Of a stretch of DNA of 64,000 bases, positions 50,839 through 58,973 are shown one piece after another. Source of the DNA: Neorhizobium alkalisoli (GTDB lineage: Bacteria > Pseudomonadota > Alphaproteobacteria > Rhizobiales > Rhizobiaceae); NCBI RefSeq assembly GCF_007829835.1, contig NZ_VIWP01000006.1, positions 310,001 to 374,000 of the forward strand, read 5' to 3'. Within the stretch, counting starts at the first letter, position 1. The number at the start of each line of letters is the position of its first letter. Position numbers and translations under genes: made by a program. The notes under the pieces are model-generated. The model saw only the letters and a list, made by a program, of their open reading frames with translations. It was not told where the DNA came from and ran no database searches.

Positions 50839-53103
50839 ATGACCGAGCTTCATATCAAGCGTCCATTATGGATTACCATGACCGCCTACGGCTTTGCCGC
50901 CGTTCTGTTTGCCAGCGCCGCGATCGGCGGCCTTGCCTGGTATCGACAATCGGTCATGAACGACAAGGCGCTGAAAAGCAAAGTCTCGAGCGATCTGGCC
51001 GTCATCCAGACGGATATGGCCGCAATCCAGAAATCGGCGGCGGCGCTTGCGTCATCCGTCGCTAACGATCCGAGCACGATCCAGCTGATCGGCAATAACG
51101 ATCGCGACGGGATCATCGCGAGATACGGGCCCGGCATGGCGGCCGTCTCGAAAGAGGGCTCGCTGCAGACCTTCACCTTCCTCGATGCGACCGGAACTGT
51201 CATCGCCCGGCCGCATGCGCCGGACAAGTTCGGCGACAAGATCATCGGCCGCCGCCAGACGGTGGCAACGGCGATCAACACCGGCAAGCTGGCCGCCGGC
51301 ATCGAACAGGGCCGCACGGCGATCAACACGAGCGCAACCGTTCCCGTCCTCAAGGACGGCAAGGTGATCGGCGCGGTCGATGTCGGCACGGAACTCAGCA
51401 ACGCGTTCTTCAATCCGATCGCGGACCGGCTCGGTGCCGAGATCGTCGTCGACGTGCTGGTGGAAGGCAAGCTGCAACGACAGTCGTCGACCCAGAACGG
51501 GCAGAGCATTCTTTCCGATGAAAAGATCAAGGCGGCTCTCGACGGAGAGACGATCCTGGAAAACGCGACGCTCGACGGCCGCGAGATGATCGTCAATGCC
51601 GTTCCCTTCAACAATTTCGGCGGGGCCAAGCTCGGCGTCATCGAAATCGCCACGGATGCGAGCGATATCCTGGCGCAGGCGCGCCAGTCGACCTGGATGT
51701 CCGCCGGTGTTTCGATCGTGGTATCGCTTCTGGCGCTTGTCGGCTTCCTCTTCTTCGCCCGCTCTCTTGCCGGCGCGATTGCAGGCCTGACCCGCACGAT
51801 GTCGCGTCTCGCTGCCGGCGATCTTGCTGTCGATGTCGGTGGCAAGAACCGGTCTGATGAAATCGGCGCCATGGCTGGGGCCGTGCAGGTATTCAAGGAC
51901 AACGCGCTGAAGGCGCAGGGCCTCGAGCGGCTTGCCGACGAGCAGCGTCATCTTGGCGAGGAGGAACGTCGCCGTAATGCCGAGCATGAACATCAGCGCG
52001 CCGAAGCGATGGCGCAGGCGACATCCGGCCTCGGCGAAGGCCTGCGTCACCTGTCGTCCGGCGACCTGACCTTCCAGCTGACAAAGCCGTTCGCCTCGGA
52101 TTTCGAAAGCCTGCGTGCGGATTTCAACAGCACGGTCGAACAGCTGCGTGGCACGCTGGCAGCCGTCGCAACAGCAACCTCCTCGATCGACAGCGGCTCG
52201 CGTGAAGTCAGCCAGTCTGCCGACGATCTCTCGAAGCGCACCGAACAGCAGGCAGCCTCGCTCGAGGAGACGGCAGCCGCTCTCGACGAGATCACCGCAA
52301 ACGTCTCGAATTCGTCGAAGCGCGCCGAAGAGGCCCGTACCGTCGCGATCCAGGCGAATGGCAGTGCCCGCCAGTCGGGCGTGGTCGTTGCCAGCGCCGT
52401 CGATGCTATGGGCAAGATCGAACAGTCGTCGCAGCAGATTTCCAGCATTATCGGTGTGATTGACGACATCGCCTTCCAGACCAATCTTTTGGCTCTGAAC
52501 GCGGGTGTCGAAGCAGCGCGTGCGGGTGAAGCAGGCAAGGGCTTTGCCGTTGTCGCACAGGAAGTGCGCGAACTCGCCCAACGCTCAGCAAAGGCTGCGA
52601 AGGAGATCAAGGATCTGATCCGCAATTCGTCGGTCGAGGTCGAGAACGGCGTCAAGCTCGTCAGCGATACCGGTGAAGCGCTGAAGGCGATCGAGAGCTA
52701 TATCGTCACCATCAACCAGCACATGGATGCGATCGCCACGTCCTCGCGCGAGCAGTCTGTCGGCCTTTCCGAGGTCAACACGGCGGTCAACCAGATGGAC
52801 CAGGTGACGCAGCAGAATGCGGCGATGGTGGAAGAGGCCAATGCCGCCGGTGCGACGCTTGCCAATGAGGCGGGCCGTCTTCGTGAGCTGATCGGCGGTT
52901 TCCAGCTGGGCAGCGGTTCGGACCAGGTAAGCTATGCTTCCGCTCCGGCGACCCGCCGGGCACTGGTCAGTGCCGCGCCGCATGCGGCTCCCGTATCGTC
53001 GCCGGCTCGCAGCATGGTCGGCAAGATTGCCAATGCTTTCCGCGGCAAGGGTGGCGCTGCCGCCGCGCCTTCGGCTGCTGCAGACAGCTGGGAAGAGTTC
53101 TGA
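50839..53103 (+). CDS. Methyl-accepting chemotaxis protein 3 (mosaic receptor)
   Basis: A 754-residue chemoreceptor with the same plan as receptor 2: start MTELHIKRPLWITMTAYGFA, transmembrane segments at about 14-34 and 288-308, and a dCache_3-type sensor with TFTFLDATGTVIARPHAPDK, GRRQTVATAINTGKLAAGIE and VLKDGKVIGAVDVG. Residues 387-694 (51997-52920) are identical in protein sequence to residues 292-599 of receptor 1; nucleotide differences there are all synonymous in the stretches I compared. The tail ends SWEEF. The gene looks like a mosaic of a receptor-2-type sensor and a receptor-1-type signalling half. ATG start aligns with the TTG start of receptor 2. Confidence 0.93.
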   Translation: MTELHIKRPLWITMTAYGFAAVLFASAAIGGLAWYRQSVMNDKALKSKVSSDLAVIQTDMAAIQKSAAALASSVANDPSTIQLIGNNDRDGIIARYGPGMAAVSKEGSLQTFTFLDATGTVIARPHAPDKFGDKIIGRRQTVATAINTGKLAAGIEQGRTAINTSATVPVLKDGKVIGAVDVGTELSNAFFNPIADRLGAEIVVDVLVEGKLQRQSSTQNGQSILSDEKIKAALDGETILENATLDGREMIVNAVPFNNFGGAKLGVIEIATDASDILAQARQSTWMSAGVSIVVSLLALVGFLFFARSLAGAIAGLTRTMSRLAAGDLAVDVGGKNRSDEIGAMAGAVQVFKDNALKAQGLERLADEQRHLGEEERRRNAEHEHQRAEAMAQATSGLGEGLRHLSSGDLTFQLTKPFASDFESLRADFNSTVEQLRGTLAAVATATSSIDSGSREVSQSADDLSKRTEQQAASLEETAAALDEITANVSNSSKRAEEARTVAIQANGSARQSGVVVASAVDAMGKIEQSSQQISSIIGVIDDIAFQTNLLALNAGVEAARAGEAGKGFAVVAQEVRELAQRSAKAAKEIKDLIRNSSVEVENGVKLVSDTGEALKAIESYIVTINQHMDAIATSSREQSVGLSEVNTAVNQMDQVTQQNAAMVEEANAAGATLANEAGRLRELIGGFQLGSGSDQVSYASAPATRRALVSAAPHAAPVSSPARSMVGKIANAFRGKGGAAAAPSAAADSWEEF

Positions 53104-53153
53104 GGCTGAATGCCTGGCGGGCTTCGCGCGAAGCGAGCAGCCATAAGGATCGG

Positions 53154-53177
53154 AAAGGCGGGGGAAACCCCGCCTTT
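53154..53177 (+). terminator. Terminator after chemoreceptor 3
   Basis: Arms AAAGGCGGGG (53154-53163) and CCCCGCCTTT (53168-53177), loop GAAA, T run TTTT. Same core as the other receptor terminators. Confidence 0.88.
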
Positions 53178-53231
53178 TGCATGCCTGCACTTTCGCCAGG
53201 AAAAAATTAGTTTGCGCTCACTTTTGGTTCG

Positions 53232-53260
53232 TTGACAAGCAAATTGAGCGGTCGGATAGT
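53232..53260 (+). promoter_or_regulatory. Sigma-70 promoter for the secreted repeat protein
   Basis: TTGACA (53232-53237) and GATAGT (53255-53260) are exactly 17 bp apart. Expected start near 53267 gives a leader of about 26 nt before the ATG at 53293, including the ribosome site GGGAGG. Confidence 0.65.
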
Positions 53261-53292
53261 CTTTGCAGCGTTCATGCTCAAGGGAGGTTTCA

Positions 53293-53742
53293 ATGACAAA
53301 CCGTCTAGTATTTCTTGCGTCTTTTGCTCTTCTTTCTTCGGTCGCATTCATCTCTCCGGCTTCGGCACTGACGATGAAGGAATGCAGTACCAAGTATCAG
53401 GCGGCCAAGGCCGATGGTTCTGCAAAGGACATGAAGTGGAACGACTTCCGGGCCAAGAATTGCGGCTCTGAGGCTGCCGCGGAAGATGCTGCCGACGACA
53501 AGGACGTCGCCGCCACCACCGAGAAGGAGCCTGAAAAGGCGTCTATCGCCGCGCCGAAGGGCGTCAGCTTCCCGAAGGCGATCGACAAGAAATACGCCGC
53601 CGAGACGCCGGCAAAGGGCCGCCTCAAGACCTGCGTCGATTCCTATCACCAGAACAAGGATGCCGGCACGCTGAAGGATCTGAAGTGGATCCAGAAGGGC
53701 GGCGGCTACTGGAGCCTGTGCAACACCGCGCTGAAGAGCTGA
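53293..53742 (+). CDS. Small secreted protein with two PsiF-like repeats
   Basis: A 149-residue exported protein. The signal peptide ends near ASA at residue 25. Two similar units follow: MKECSTKYQAAKADGSAKDM then KWNDFRAKNC (Cys31 and Cys57), and LKTCVDSYHQNKDAGTLKDL then KWIQKGGGYWSLC (Cys114 and Cys143). Each has the form C-x..-A/K-D-M/L-K-W-x..-C, recalling PsiF repeats. They are joined by an acidic/Lys-rich linker (58-100). An in-frame start at 53263 is discarded because GGGAGG precedes 53293 and a good promoter starts near 53267. Function unknown; phosphate-starvation or envelope roles would be guesses. Confidence 0.8.
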   Translation: MTNRLVFLASFALLSSVAFISPASALTMKECSTKYQAAKADGSAKDMKWNDFRAKNCGSEAAAEDAADDKDVAATTEKEPEKASIAAPKGVSFPKAIDKKYAAETPAKGRLKTCVDSYHQNKDAGTLKDLKWIQKGGGYWSLCNTALKS

Positions 53743-53792
53743 TCGCTTCAGGCTCGCATTGGGGCTGATCGCCTCCATGCTGCAAACTCGGG

Positions 53793-53817
53793 ATCCCGCC
53801 AGAGATGGCGGGATTTA
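53793..53817 (+). terminator. Candidate terminator after the secreted repeat protein
   Basis: An 8-bp perfect stem ATCCCGCC (53793-53800) with GGCGGGAT (53807-53814), 6-nt loop, and then only TTA. The hairpin is strong but the T run is poor. Confidence 0.5.
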
Positions 53818-53889
53818 CCCTGAATCGATACGGAAGTTGGCAATTCCGCCGTCGTATATCATAATCCTCTAATTGAATGGAGGATGCCG

Positions 53890-54066
53890 ATGACGGAGGA
53901 CAATGACCCGCCCTACCACTTTATCGGAATTTGCCTGATCGCAGCGTTCATCGGACTTGCCATGGCTGTCCATGGCGCCGGCATGAGCAGCGTGCAGCAG
54001 ACACGCGCCAAGCCGATTGCGGTTGCCGAGGATAGCAGCTCGACCTGGAGGCCGCCGATACAATAG
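53890..54066 (+). CDS. Small single-pass membrane protein
   Basis: A 58-residue protein (MTEDNDPPYHFIGICLIAAF...) with one transmembrane helix at about residues 11-32 and a C-terminal tail ending in SSTWRPPIQ. GGAGG lies six bases before the ATG at 53890, which favours it over the ATG at 53884. No recognised family. It is immediately followed on the other strand by the tRNA-Leu gene. Plausible but unproved. Confidence 0.55.
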   Translation: MTEDNDPPYHFIGICLIAAFIGLAMAVHGAGMSSVQQTRAKPIAVAEDSSSTWRPPIQ

Positions 54067-54155
54067 AGGCCTGCGCAAGCTTGCCGCCCGTACAGGGATA
54101 ACCAGCCTCAACGGGCTGAAATCATCGTGCAATTCGAGATGTGGAAGTGAAACGG

Positions 54156-54240
54156 TGGTGCCCCGTGCCGGAATCGAACCAGCACTCCTCTCGGAACCTG
54201 ATTTTGAGTCAGGCGCGTCTACCAATTCCGCCAACGGGGC
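54156..54240 (-). tRNA. tRNA-Leu (CAA anticodon)
   Basis: An 85-nt tRNA including an encoded CCA. Acceptor arms GCCCCGT and ACGGGGC pair fully, with discriminator A. The anticodon arm CCTGA-CTCAAAA-TCAGG gives anticodon CAA, reading UUG (Leu). A long variable arm (CCGAGAGGAGTGC region) identifies a class II tRNA, and the T arm GCTGGTTCGATTCCGGC is standard. It is a single gene with no integrase nearby, so no mobile element uses it as an attachment site in this window. Confidence 0.93.
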
Positions 54241-54418
54241 ACGGAAATCATGGTGCATGGCCTCTAACATGCGCCTGTGTAACGACGCAAGAGGAACTAT
54301 CCCTCAATGATCGATGACAGGGCAGGTGGCACCGGAAGTGTGCTGCCTGTTGCTTCGCCGGGTTGTTTCCGTGGCCGGCAGGATGCATTGTGCGCCGCGA
54401 CAAAAGACATGCCGGATC

Positions 54419-56071
54419 ATGAAACTTCCATTCGCCCCCTCCTATGACGCGCTCTGCCGCGATTTTTCCTGGGACATCCCGGCCCGTTTCAACATCGGGA
54501 CGCTCATCAGCGATGACTGGGCGGAAATCGAGCCGCAGCGCATCTGTCTCCAGCATTTCGATCCGGGCGGAGACCACCTTGCGCTGACCTATGGCGAGCT
54601 TTCCGCGCGCTCGAATGCGCTCGCACATGCGTTGAGCGGGCTCGGCATTGCTGCCGGCGATCGGGTGGCACTGCTTCTGCCGCAGGGGTTCGAGACTGTC
54701 ATCTGGCACGCGGCGATCTACAAGATGGGAGCGATTGCGCTGCCGTTGGCGCTGCTGTTCGGGGCGGAGGCGCTGGAATACCGGCTGAAGATGTCGGACG
54801 CCACAGCCATCGTCACCAACGGTTTCGGGCTTGAGCGGCTTGCCGACATACGCGACCGCCTGCCGGAATTGCGGCATGTGATTGTTGCCGATGAGAGGAT
54901 GGTCGGCCCCGGCATTTTATCGATGGAGGCCCTGATTGCCGAAAATCCTGCGCATTTCGAGGCCGTCGCCACGGGGCCGGACGATCCGGCGCTGATGATC
55001 TTCACTTCGGGTACAACCGGGCCGCCCAAGGCCGCCTTGCACGGGCACCGGGTGCTTGCAGGCCATTTGCCAGGATTTCAGATCGGCCATGATTTTGCGC
55101 CGCAGGACGACGACCGGATCTGGACGCCGGCCGACTGGGCCTGGGCGGGTGGTCTTCTCAATGTCGTCCTGCCGTCGCTGATGCTCGGCATTCCGGTCGT
55201 TTCCTCGCCGGCCCAAAAGTTCGATCCGGACATGGCGGTCAGGATCATGGCGGAGATGGGTGTGCGCAACGCCTTCATTCCGCCGACGGCCTTGCGGCTG
55301 ATGCGTTCGGCGAAGGGAATTGATACGCGATTGCGGGCGCTTGGACTGCGGACGATCACGTCGGCCGGCGAGGCACTTGGGCGGGAAACCTATGACTGGG
55401 CGGCCAAGGCTTTTGGCGTGACGGTCAACGAGCTTTACGGCCAGACGGAATGCAATTTCGTCCTTGCCTCTTCGGCCAGTCTCGGCATTTCCCGCAGCGG
55501 TGCGACCGGACTGCCGGTGCCGGGCCATCGTGTCGGGATCGTCGATGATACGGGCCGCGAACTGTCGGCAGGTCAGATCGGGCAGATCGCCATCCACCGG
55601 CCCGATCCGGTGATGTTCCTCGGTTATTTTCGAGACGAGGCTGCGACCGAGGCGAAGTTTGCCGGCGACTGGCTGCTGACCGGTGATCTTGGGCGTTGTG
55701 ACGGACAGGGATATTTCGAGTTTCTCGGTCGCGACGACGATATCATCACGTCATCGGGCTACCGGATCGGTCCGAGCGAGGTCGAGGACTGCCTCAACGG
55801 TCATCCCGCTGTCAGGATGGCGGGCGTGGTCGGCAAGCCGGATCCGGTCCGCACCGAAATCGTCAAGGCCTATGTCGTACTCGCCGACGGTTATGCGGCT
55901 GGCGAGGCGCTGGCGATGGAGATCCGCGAATGGGTCAAGTCGCGGCTGTCCATGCACGAATATCCGCGCGAAGTGGCTTTCGTCGAAGAGATTCCGATGA
56001 CCACCAGCGGCAAGCTTATTCGCCGTGTCCTGCGGGACAAAGCGATCGCCGAGGCTGCAGTGGAAGGCTGA
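54419..56071 (+). CDS. AMP-dependent acyl-CoA synthetase (ACSM-like)
   Basis: A 550-residue acyl-adenylate-forming ligase. It activates a carboxylic acid with ATP and joins it to CoA. Core motifs: A3 MIFTSGTTGPPKAALHG, TPADWAWAGGLLN, A5 NELYGQTECN and A8 DWLLTGDLGRCDGQGYFEFL with GRDDDIITSSGYRIGP, and the catalytic Lys in TTSGKLIRRVLR near the C-terminus. It is closest in style to medium-chain acyl-CoA synthetases. The ATG at 54419 (MKLPFAPSYDALCRDFSW) is chosen over upstream in-frame starts because it begins the conserved region. Substrate not predictable. Confidence 0.88.
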   Translation: MKLPFAPSYDALCRDFSWDIPARFNIGTLISDDWAEIEPQRICLQHFDPGGDHLALTYGELSARSNALAHALSGLGIAAGDRVALLLPQGFETVIWHAAIYKMGAIALPLALLFGAEALEYRLKMSDATAIVTNGFGLERLADIRDRLPELRHVIVADERMVGPGILSMEALIAENPAHFEAVATGPDDPALMIFTSGTTGPPKAALHGHRVLAGHLPGFQIGHDFAPQDDDRIWTPADWAWAGGLLNVVLPSLMLGIPVVSSPAQKFDPDMAVRIMAEMGVRNAFIPPTALRLMRSAKGIDTRLRALGLRTITSAGEALGRETYDWAAKAFGVTVNELYGQTECNFVLASSASLGISRSGATGLPVPGHRVGIVDDTGRELSAGQIGQIAIHRPDPVMFLGYFRDEAATEAKFAGDWLLTGDLGRCDGQGYFEFLGRDDDIITSSGYRIGPSEVEDCLNGHPAVRMAGVVGKPDPVRTEIVKAYVVLADGYAAGEALAMEIREWVKSRLSMHEYPREVAFVEEIPMTTSGKLIRRVLRDKAIAEAAVEG

Positions 56072-56075
56072 GCTG

Positions 56076-57356
56076 TCAGTCGCCGCGACCGGCGATCGAC
56101 ATGATCTTTTCGCGCAGCAGGCGGGCGATGTTGCGGGTGTTCTTGTACATGTGCAGCTGGGCTGCGACCTGGCGCACGTCGCGGTCGCCATTGCGCGACA
56201 GGCCGATGACCAGCGAACCCATCTCTTCGCGCTCTTCCCAGAGCCGGCTCATGATCGGGTGGTCGGGCACGGCGCAGCTGTCGGTGCGCATGATGTTGGC
56301 GTCGTCGAGATGCCAGTCGGTCAGCTTCATGATCAAGAGCTTGCCGGGCGAAAAGCGGCTGAGGCTCTCGTCATAGGCCGTCTTCCACGTATAGGCCTCG
56401 CCGGCCATCAGGAACACGATGATCGAGGCGATCGCTCTTCCGTCGAGGTCGATCGTGTGAATTCTCACCGCATCGATTTCGGCCAGATTGGTAATGGCTT
56501 CGCGGGCGAAGGCGGCACGGTAGCGGTCGTTGGTCAGCGCCGAGCGCTTGCGGCCCTTCCAGCCGCTTGCCTCGAGTGCCAGAAATTCTTCCATGCGGCG
56601 GCGCACATCTTCCGGCTGGCGGGCGACGGAATAGACGGCCTGGCCGGTCCGCTCCAGCTTGCGCCACTGACGACGCATCTCGCGCAGGTGATGTGGCGAC
56701 ACGGAGTGGCTCATATAGGCATTGCCGTCGAGCAGGCTTTCGAGCATCGGCCGTTGGAACGGGTCGGTGACGGCAAGCGGCAGATCGCGGTTGATCGCGA
56801 CTGCTCTTGCGAGCTGTGCAAAGGGGCCGTTGAGGCGGATATCGGGGATGACCAGAACCGAAGGCAGACGGGCGGATCTCATCGAGAGCGCCTCGAACAG
56901 GTTGTCGATCGTCTCGGCTGCGTCCTCGGCATCGACCAGCGGTGTGCCGAGCGGGCCGAACGGATTGGCCCAGACACGGATGATCGGTGCGCCGACCGAA
57001 AAGCCTGGCTTTTCGACGGTAAAGGGCATCAGAAGCCGCATGCGGCTGCGGGTTTCCGTTTCGTCGCGGATCAGCGCCAGACGCACCTGCCGGTCATCGA
57101 TGCGCGGCATGGCGGGCGCGAGAAGGCGGGCCGAAAAGAAGATGTTCGGCTCCATGGCGCGGTTGGACAGGAATTCCAGTTCGTCCTGAAGCTCGTAACC
57201 GAGGGCTGCCGGGTAAAGGCAAAGCTCGCGACCCTGCCGACCGACCGGGATGCGCGTATCGGCATCTGGTCGCTCCGGGCGTGCCCGCACCGGCTGCTGC
57301 GGCGTGTTGCGCTTGCCGTCGTCGTCCGTTTCGGTGCTGATCGGAGGGAGAGCCAT
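56076..57356 (-). CDS. GNAT acetyltransferase, CelD/BioF2-like
   Basis: A 426-residue protein of the Acetyltransf_6 (CelD-like GNAT) family. The C-terminal half has MRRQWRKLERTGQ, EFLALEASGWKGRKRSAL, AREAITNLAEIDAVRIHTI and IIVFLMAGEAYTWKTAYDES with the closing YKNTRNIARLLREK. Related rhizobial proteins sit in exopolysaccharide or cellulose loci. ATG 57356 (MALPPISTETDDD) is used; the frame upstream runs into the flippase gene. Only seven bases separate it from the upstream flippase gene, so the two form an operon. Acceptor unknown. Confidence 0.83.
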   Translation of the reverse strand: MALPPISTETDDDGKRNTPQQPVRARPERPDADTRIPVGRQGRELCLYPAALGYELQDELEFLSNRAMEPNIFFSARLLAPAMPRIDDRQVRLALIRDETETRSRMRLLMPFTVEKPGFSVGAPIIRVWANPFGPLGTPLVDAEDAAETIDNLFEALSMRSARLPSVLVIPDIRLNGPFAQLARAVAINRDLPLAVTDPFQRPMLESLLDGNAYMSHSVSPHHLREMRRQWRKLERTGQAVYSVARQPEDVRRRMEEFLALEASGWKGRKRSALTNDRYRAAFAREAITNLAEIDAVRIHTIDLDGRAIASIIVFLMAGEAYTWKTAYDESLSRFSPGKLLIMKLTDWHLDDANIMRTDSCAVPDHPIMSRLWEEREEMGSLVIGLSRNGDRDVRQVAAQLHMYKNTRNIARLLREKIMSIAGRGD

Positions 57357-57363
57357 GGTCGTT

Positions 57364-58773
57364 TCAAGCCTTCGGAGACGCAGTCGGGATCGGATCGGCA
57401 AAGGCGAAAAGCACAATGCCGAGCGTTCGGCGCACCGTAATATGGAGCAGAATCGCTTCGATCGCCATGGCCGATGCAGTCGCTGTTGCAGCGCCGATCA
57501 GACCGAAATGCGGAATGAGGGTGAGGTTCATGGTGATGCTGGCGGCCAGCGTCACGGCATAGAGCGCCACACAGAGGTTCTGCTTGCCCGCCATGCTGAG
57601 CAGGACCTCACCGGGGCCGACCAGCGACTTCGACAAAATGCCGGCAAAGAGGATCGCCATCAGCCAATAACCGGCGGTGAAGGCGGTACCGAACAGCGAC
57701 AGAAGCAGTTCACCTGCGGCCAGAGCGGCAAGCCCGACGGCCAGCGACGGCCAGAAACTCCAGCGCACCGTCTGGCCGGCAAAGGTCGCAAGCGCCGTCA
57801 TGTCCTTTTCGGCCATGATCGCCGAAAAACGCGGGGCAGCCGCCGCCTTGATGGAAAAATAGACGAACTGAACCAGCACGATGGTCTTTGCCGCGGCGTA
57901 GTAAATGCCGACCTGGTCGGGCGGTAGGTAGAGACCGACGACCACGACATCGGCATTTGTCAGCAGGAAACCGATCCCATCGACGAGGAAGAGCGGCAGC
58001 GAGACCTTGAACCAGGAAAGAACCTCGAAACGCCGCGGACCCGAACCGTATTTGCCGCGCAGGCGCAGAGTGACGCGCAGGAGCTGGATCAGGGTGCTGA
58101 CATAGGTGGCGGCGAGTGCCGATTCCATTGCCGTGACGGCCGTATGCGGCGCGCCGGACCAGACGGCGGCCAGCATGAAGATCAGGATCAGCGTCGGGCG
58201 GAACAGATAGGTGGGGCTGAGGCCCATCAGCGTCCAGCCGTTGGAGCGGGCGGTGCCGTCCAGAACGTCGCCGAGCGCGATCATCGGCATGGTGAAGAAG
58301 GCGAGTGATGCCGGGATCAGGTAATAGGGTTCCACCCGGTCGCCGAGCAGATGCAGCGTGAGCAGGCCGATTGCGGCAAGCGTGCTGGCCGAGGCAAGCG
58401 CGATGAGCCGGACGGTGAGGTTCAGCCCGCGGATCGTCTCGATATCGTCATTTGCTTTATGCTCGTGCAGGAAGCGGATGATCGAGGTGTGGAAGCCGAG
58501 GCAGGAGAGATTGCCAGCAAGGATGACCAGAACCCAGACGAAAGCAAAAATGCCGTAATCGAATTCGCCCATGACGCGGGCCATGACGATCTGCGAGATG
58601 AAGGCAATGGCCGCGCTGACGACACGCACGGCAAAGGCGATCAATGCCTGGCGCTGTGCGCGTGCGGTATCATCGTCGGCAGTCAGGATATTGATGATGC
58701 GCCCGGTCAGCGGTGCGAGCCGGGTGCGCAGGCCGGGCGGAAGCAGTTTTTCCGCTGTTTCGATGACCACCAT
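57364..58773 (-). CDS. Polysaccharide flippase-like membrane protein
   Basis: A 469-residue membrane protein with about 12-14 hydrophobic segments, matching the MATE/MVF-type polysaccharide biosynthesis (Wzx/oligosaccharide flippase) superfamily. Typical pieces: VMARVMGEFDYGIFAFVWVL in the first helices and NADVVVVGLYLPPDQVGIYY, AAKTIVLVQFVYFSIKAAAA and LIPHFGLIGAATATASAM later. It should move a lipid-linked saccharide across the inner membrane. The start at 58773 (MVVIETAEKLLPP) is preferred over the in-frame 58827. Co-transcribed with the GNAT gene; no other glycan genes are adjacent. Confidence 0.87.
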   Translation of the reverse strand: MVVIETAEKLLPPGLRTRLAPLTGRIINILTADDDTARAQRQALIAFAVRVVSAAIAFISQIVMARVMGEFDYGIFAFVWVLVILAGNLSCLGFHTSIIRFLHEHKANDDIETIRGLNLTVRLIALASASTLAAIGLLTLHLLGDRVEPYYLIPASLAFFTMPMIALGDVLDGTARSNGWTLMGLSPTYLFRPTLILIFMLAAVWSGAPHTAVTAMESALAATYVSTLIQLLRVTLRLRGKYGSGPRRFEVLSWFKVSLPLFLVDGIGFLLTNADVVVVGLYLPPDQVGIYYAAAKTIVLVQFVYFSIKAAAAPRFSAIMAEKDMTALATFAGQTVRWSFWPSLAVGLAALAAGELLLSLFGTAFTAGYWLMAILFAGILSKSLVGPGEVLLSMAGKQNLCVALYAVTLAASITMNLTLIPHFGLIGAATATASAMAIEAILLHITVRRTLGIVLFAFADPIPTASPKA

Positions 58774-58927
58774 TCGGGGCACGCAATACTCGTTACAACG
58801 CTGGAACAATGGGATCCAGAGTGACACGTCAGGGTTAAGAAACGGTGTGCCAAGAGGGTTCTATTTTTAGGAATTTCTAATGGGCTAGGCGCCGCCAACT
58901 CTGGAGGGAGGACATACACGAACAAAC

Positions 58928-58955
58928 AAAAACGCCGCCCGGAGGCGGCGTTTTT
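58928..58955. terminator. Bidirectional terminator after secA
   Basis: Perfect 12-bp arms AAAAACGCCGCC (58928-58939) and GGCGGCGTTTTT (58944-58955), loop CGGA, flanked by A and T runs. It lies 18 bp past the secA stop and ends secA; being symmetrical it would also block transcription in the other direction. Confidence 0.92.
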
Positions 58956-58973
58956 CATCACTATCACAAACCC

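Noticed and set aside
54156..54240. tRNA-Leu as an attachment site of an integrated element
   Set aside because: No integrase, no direct repeat of the tRNA end nearby, and the flanking genes are ordinary; XerD at 1439 is the chromosomal recombinase.
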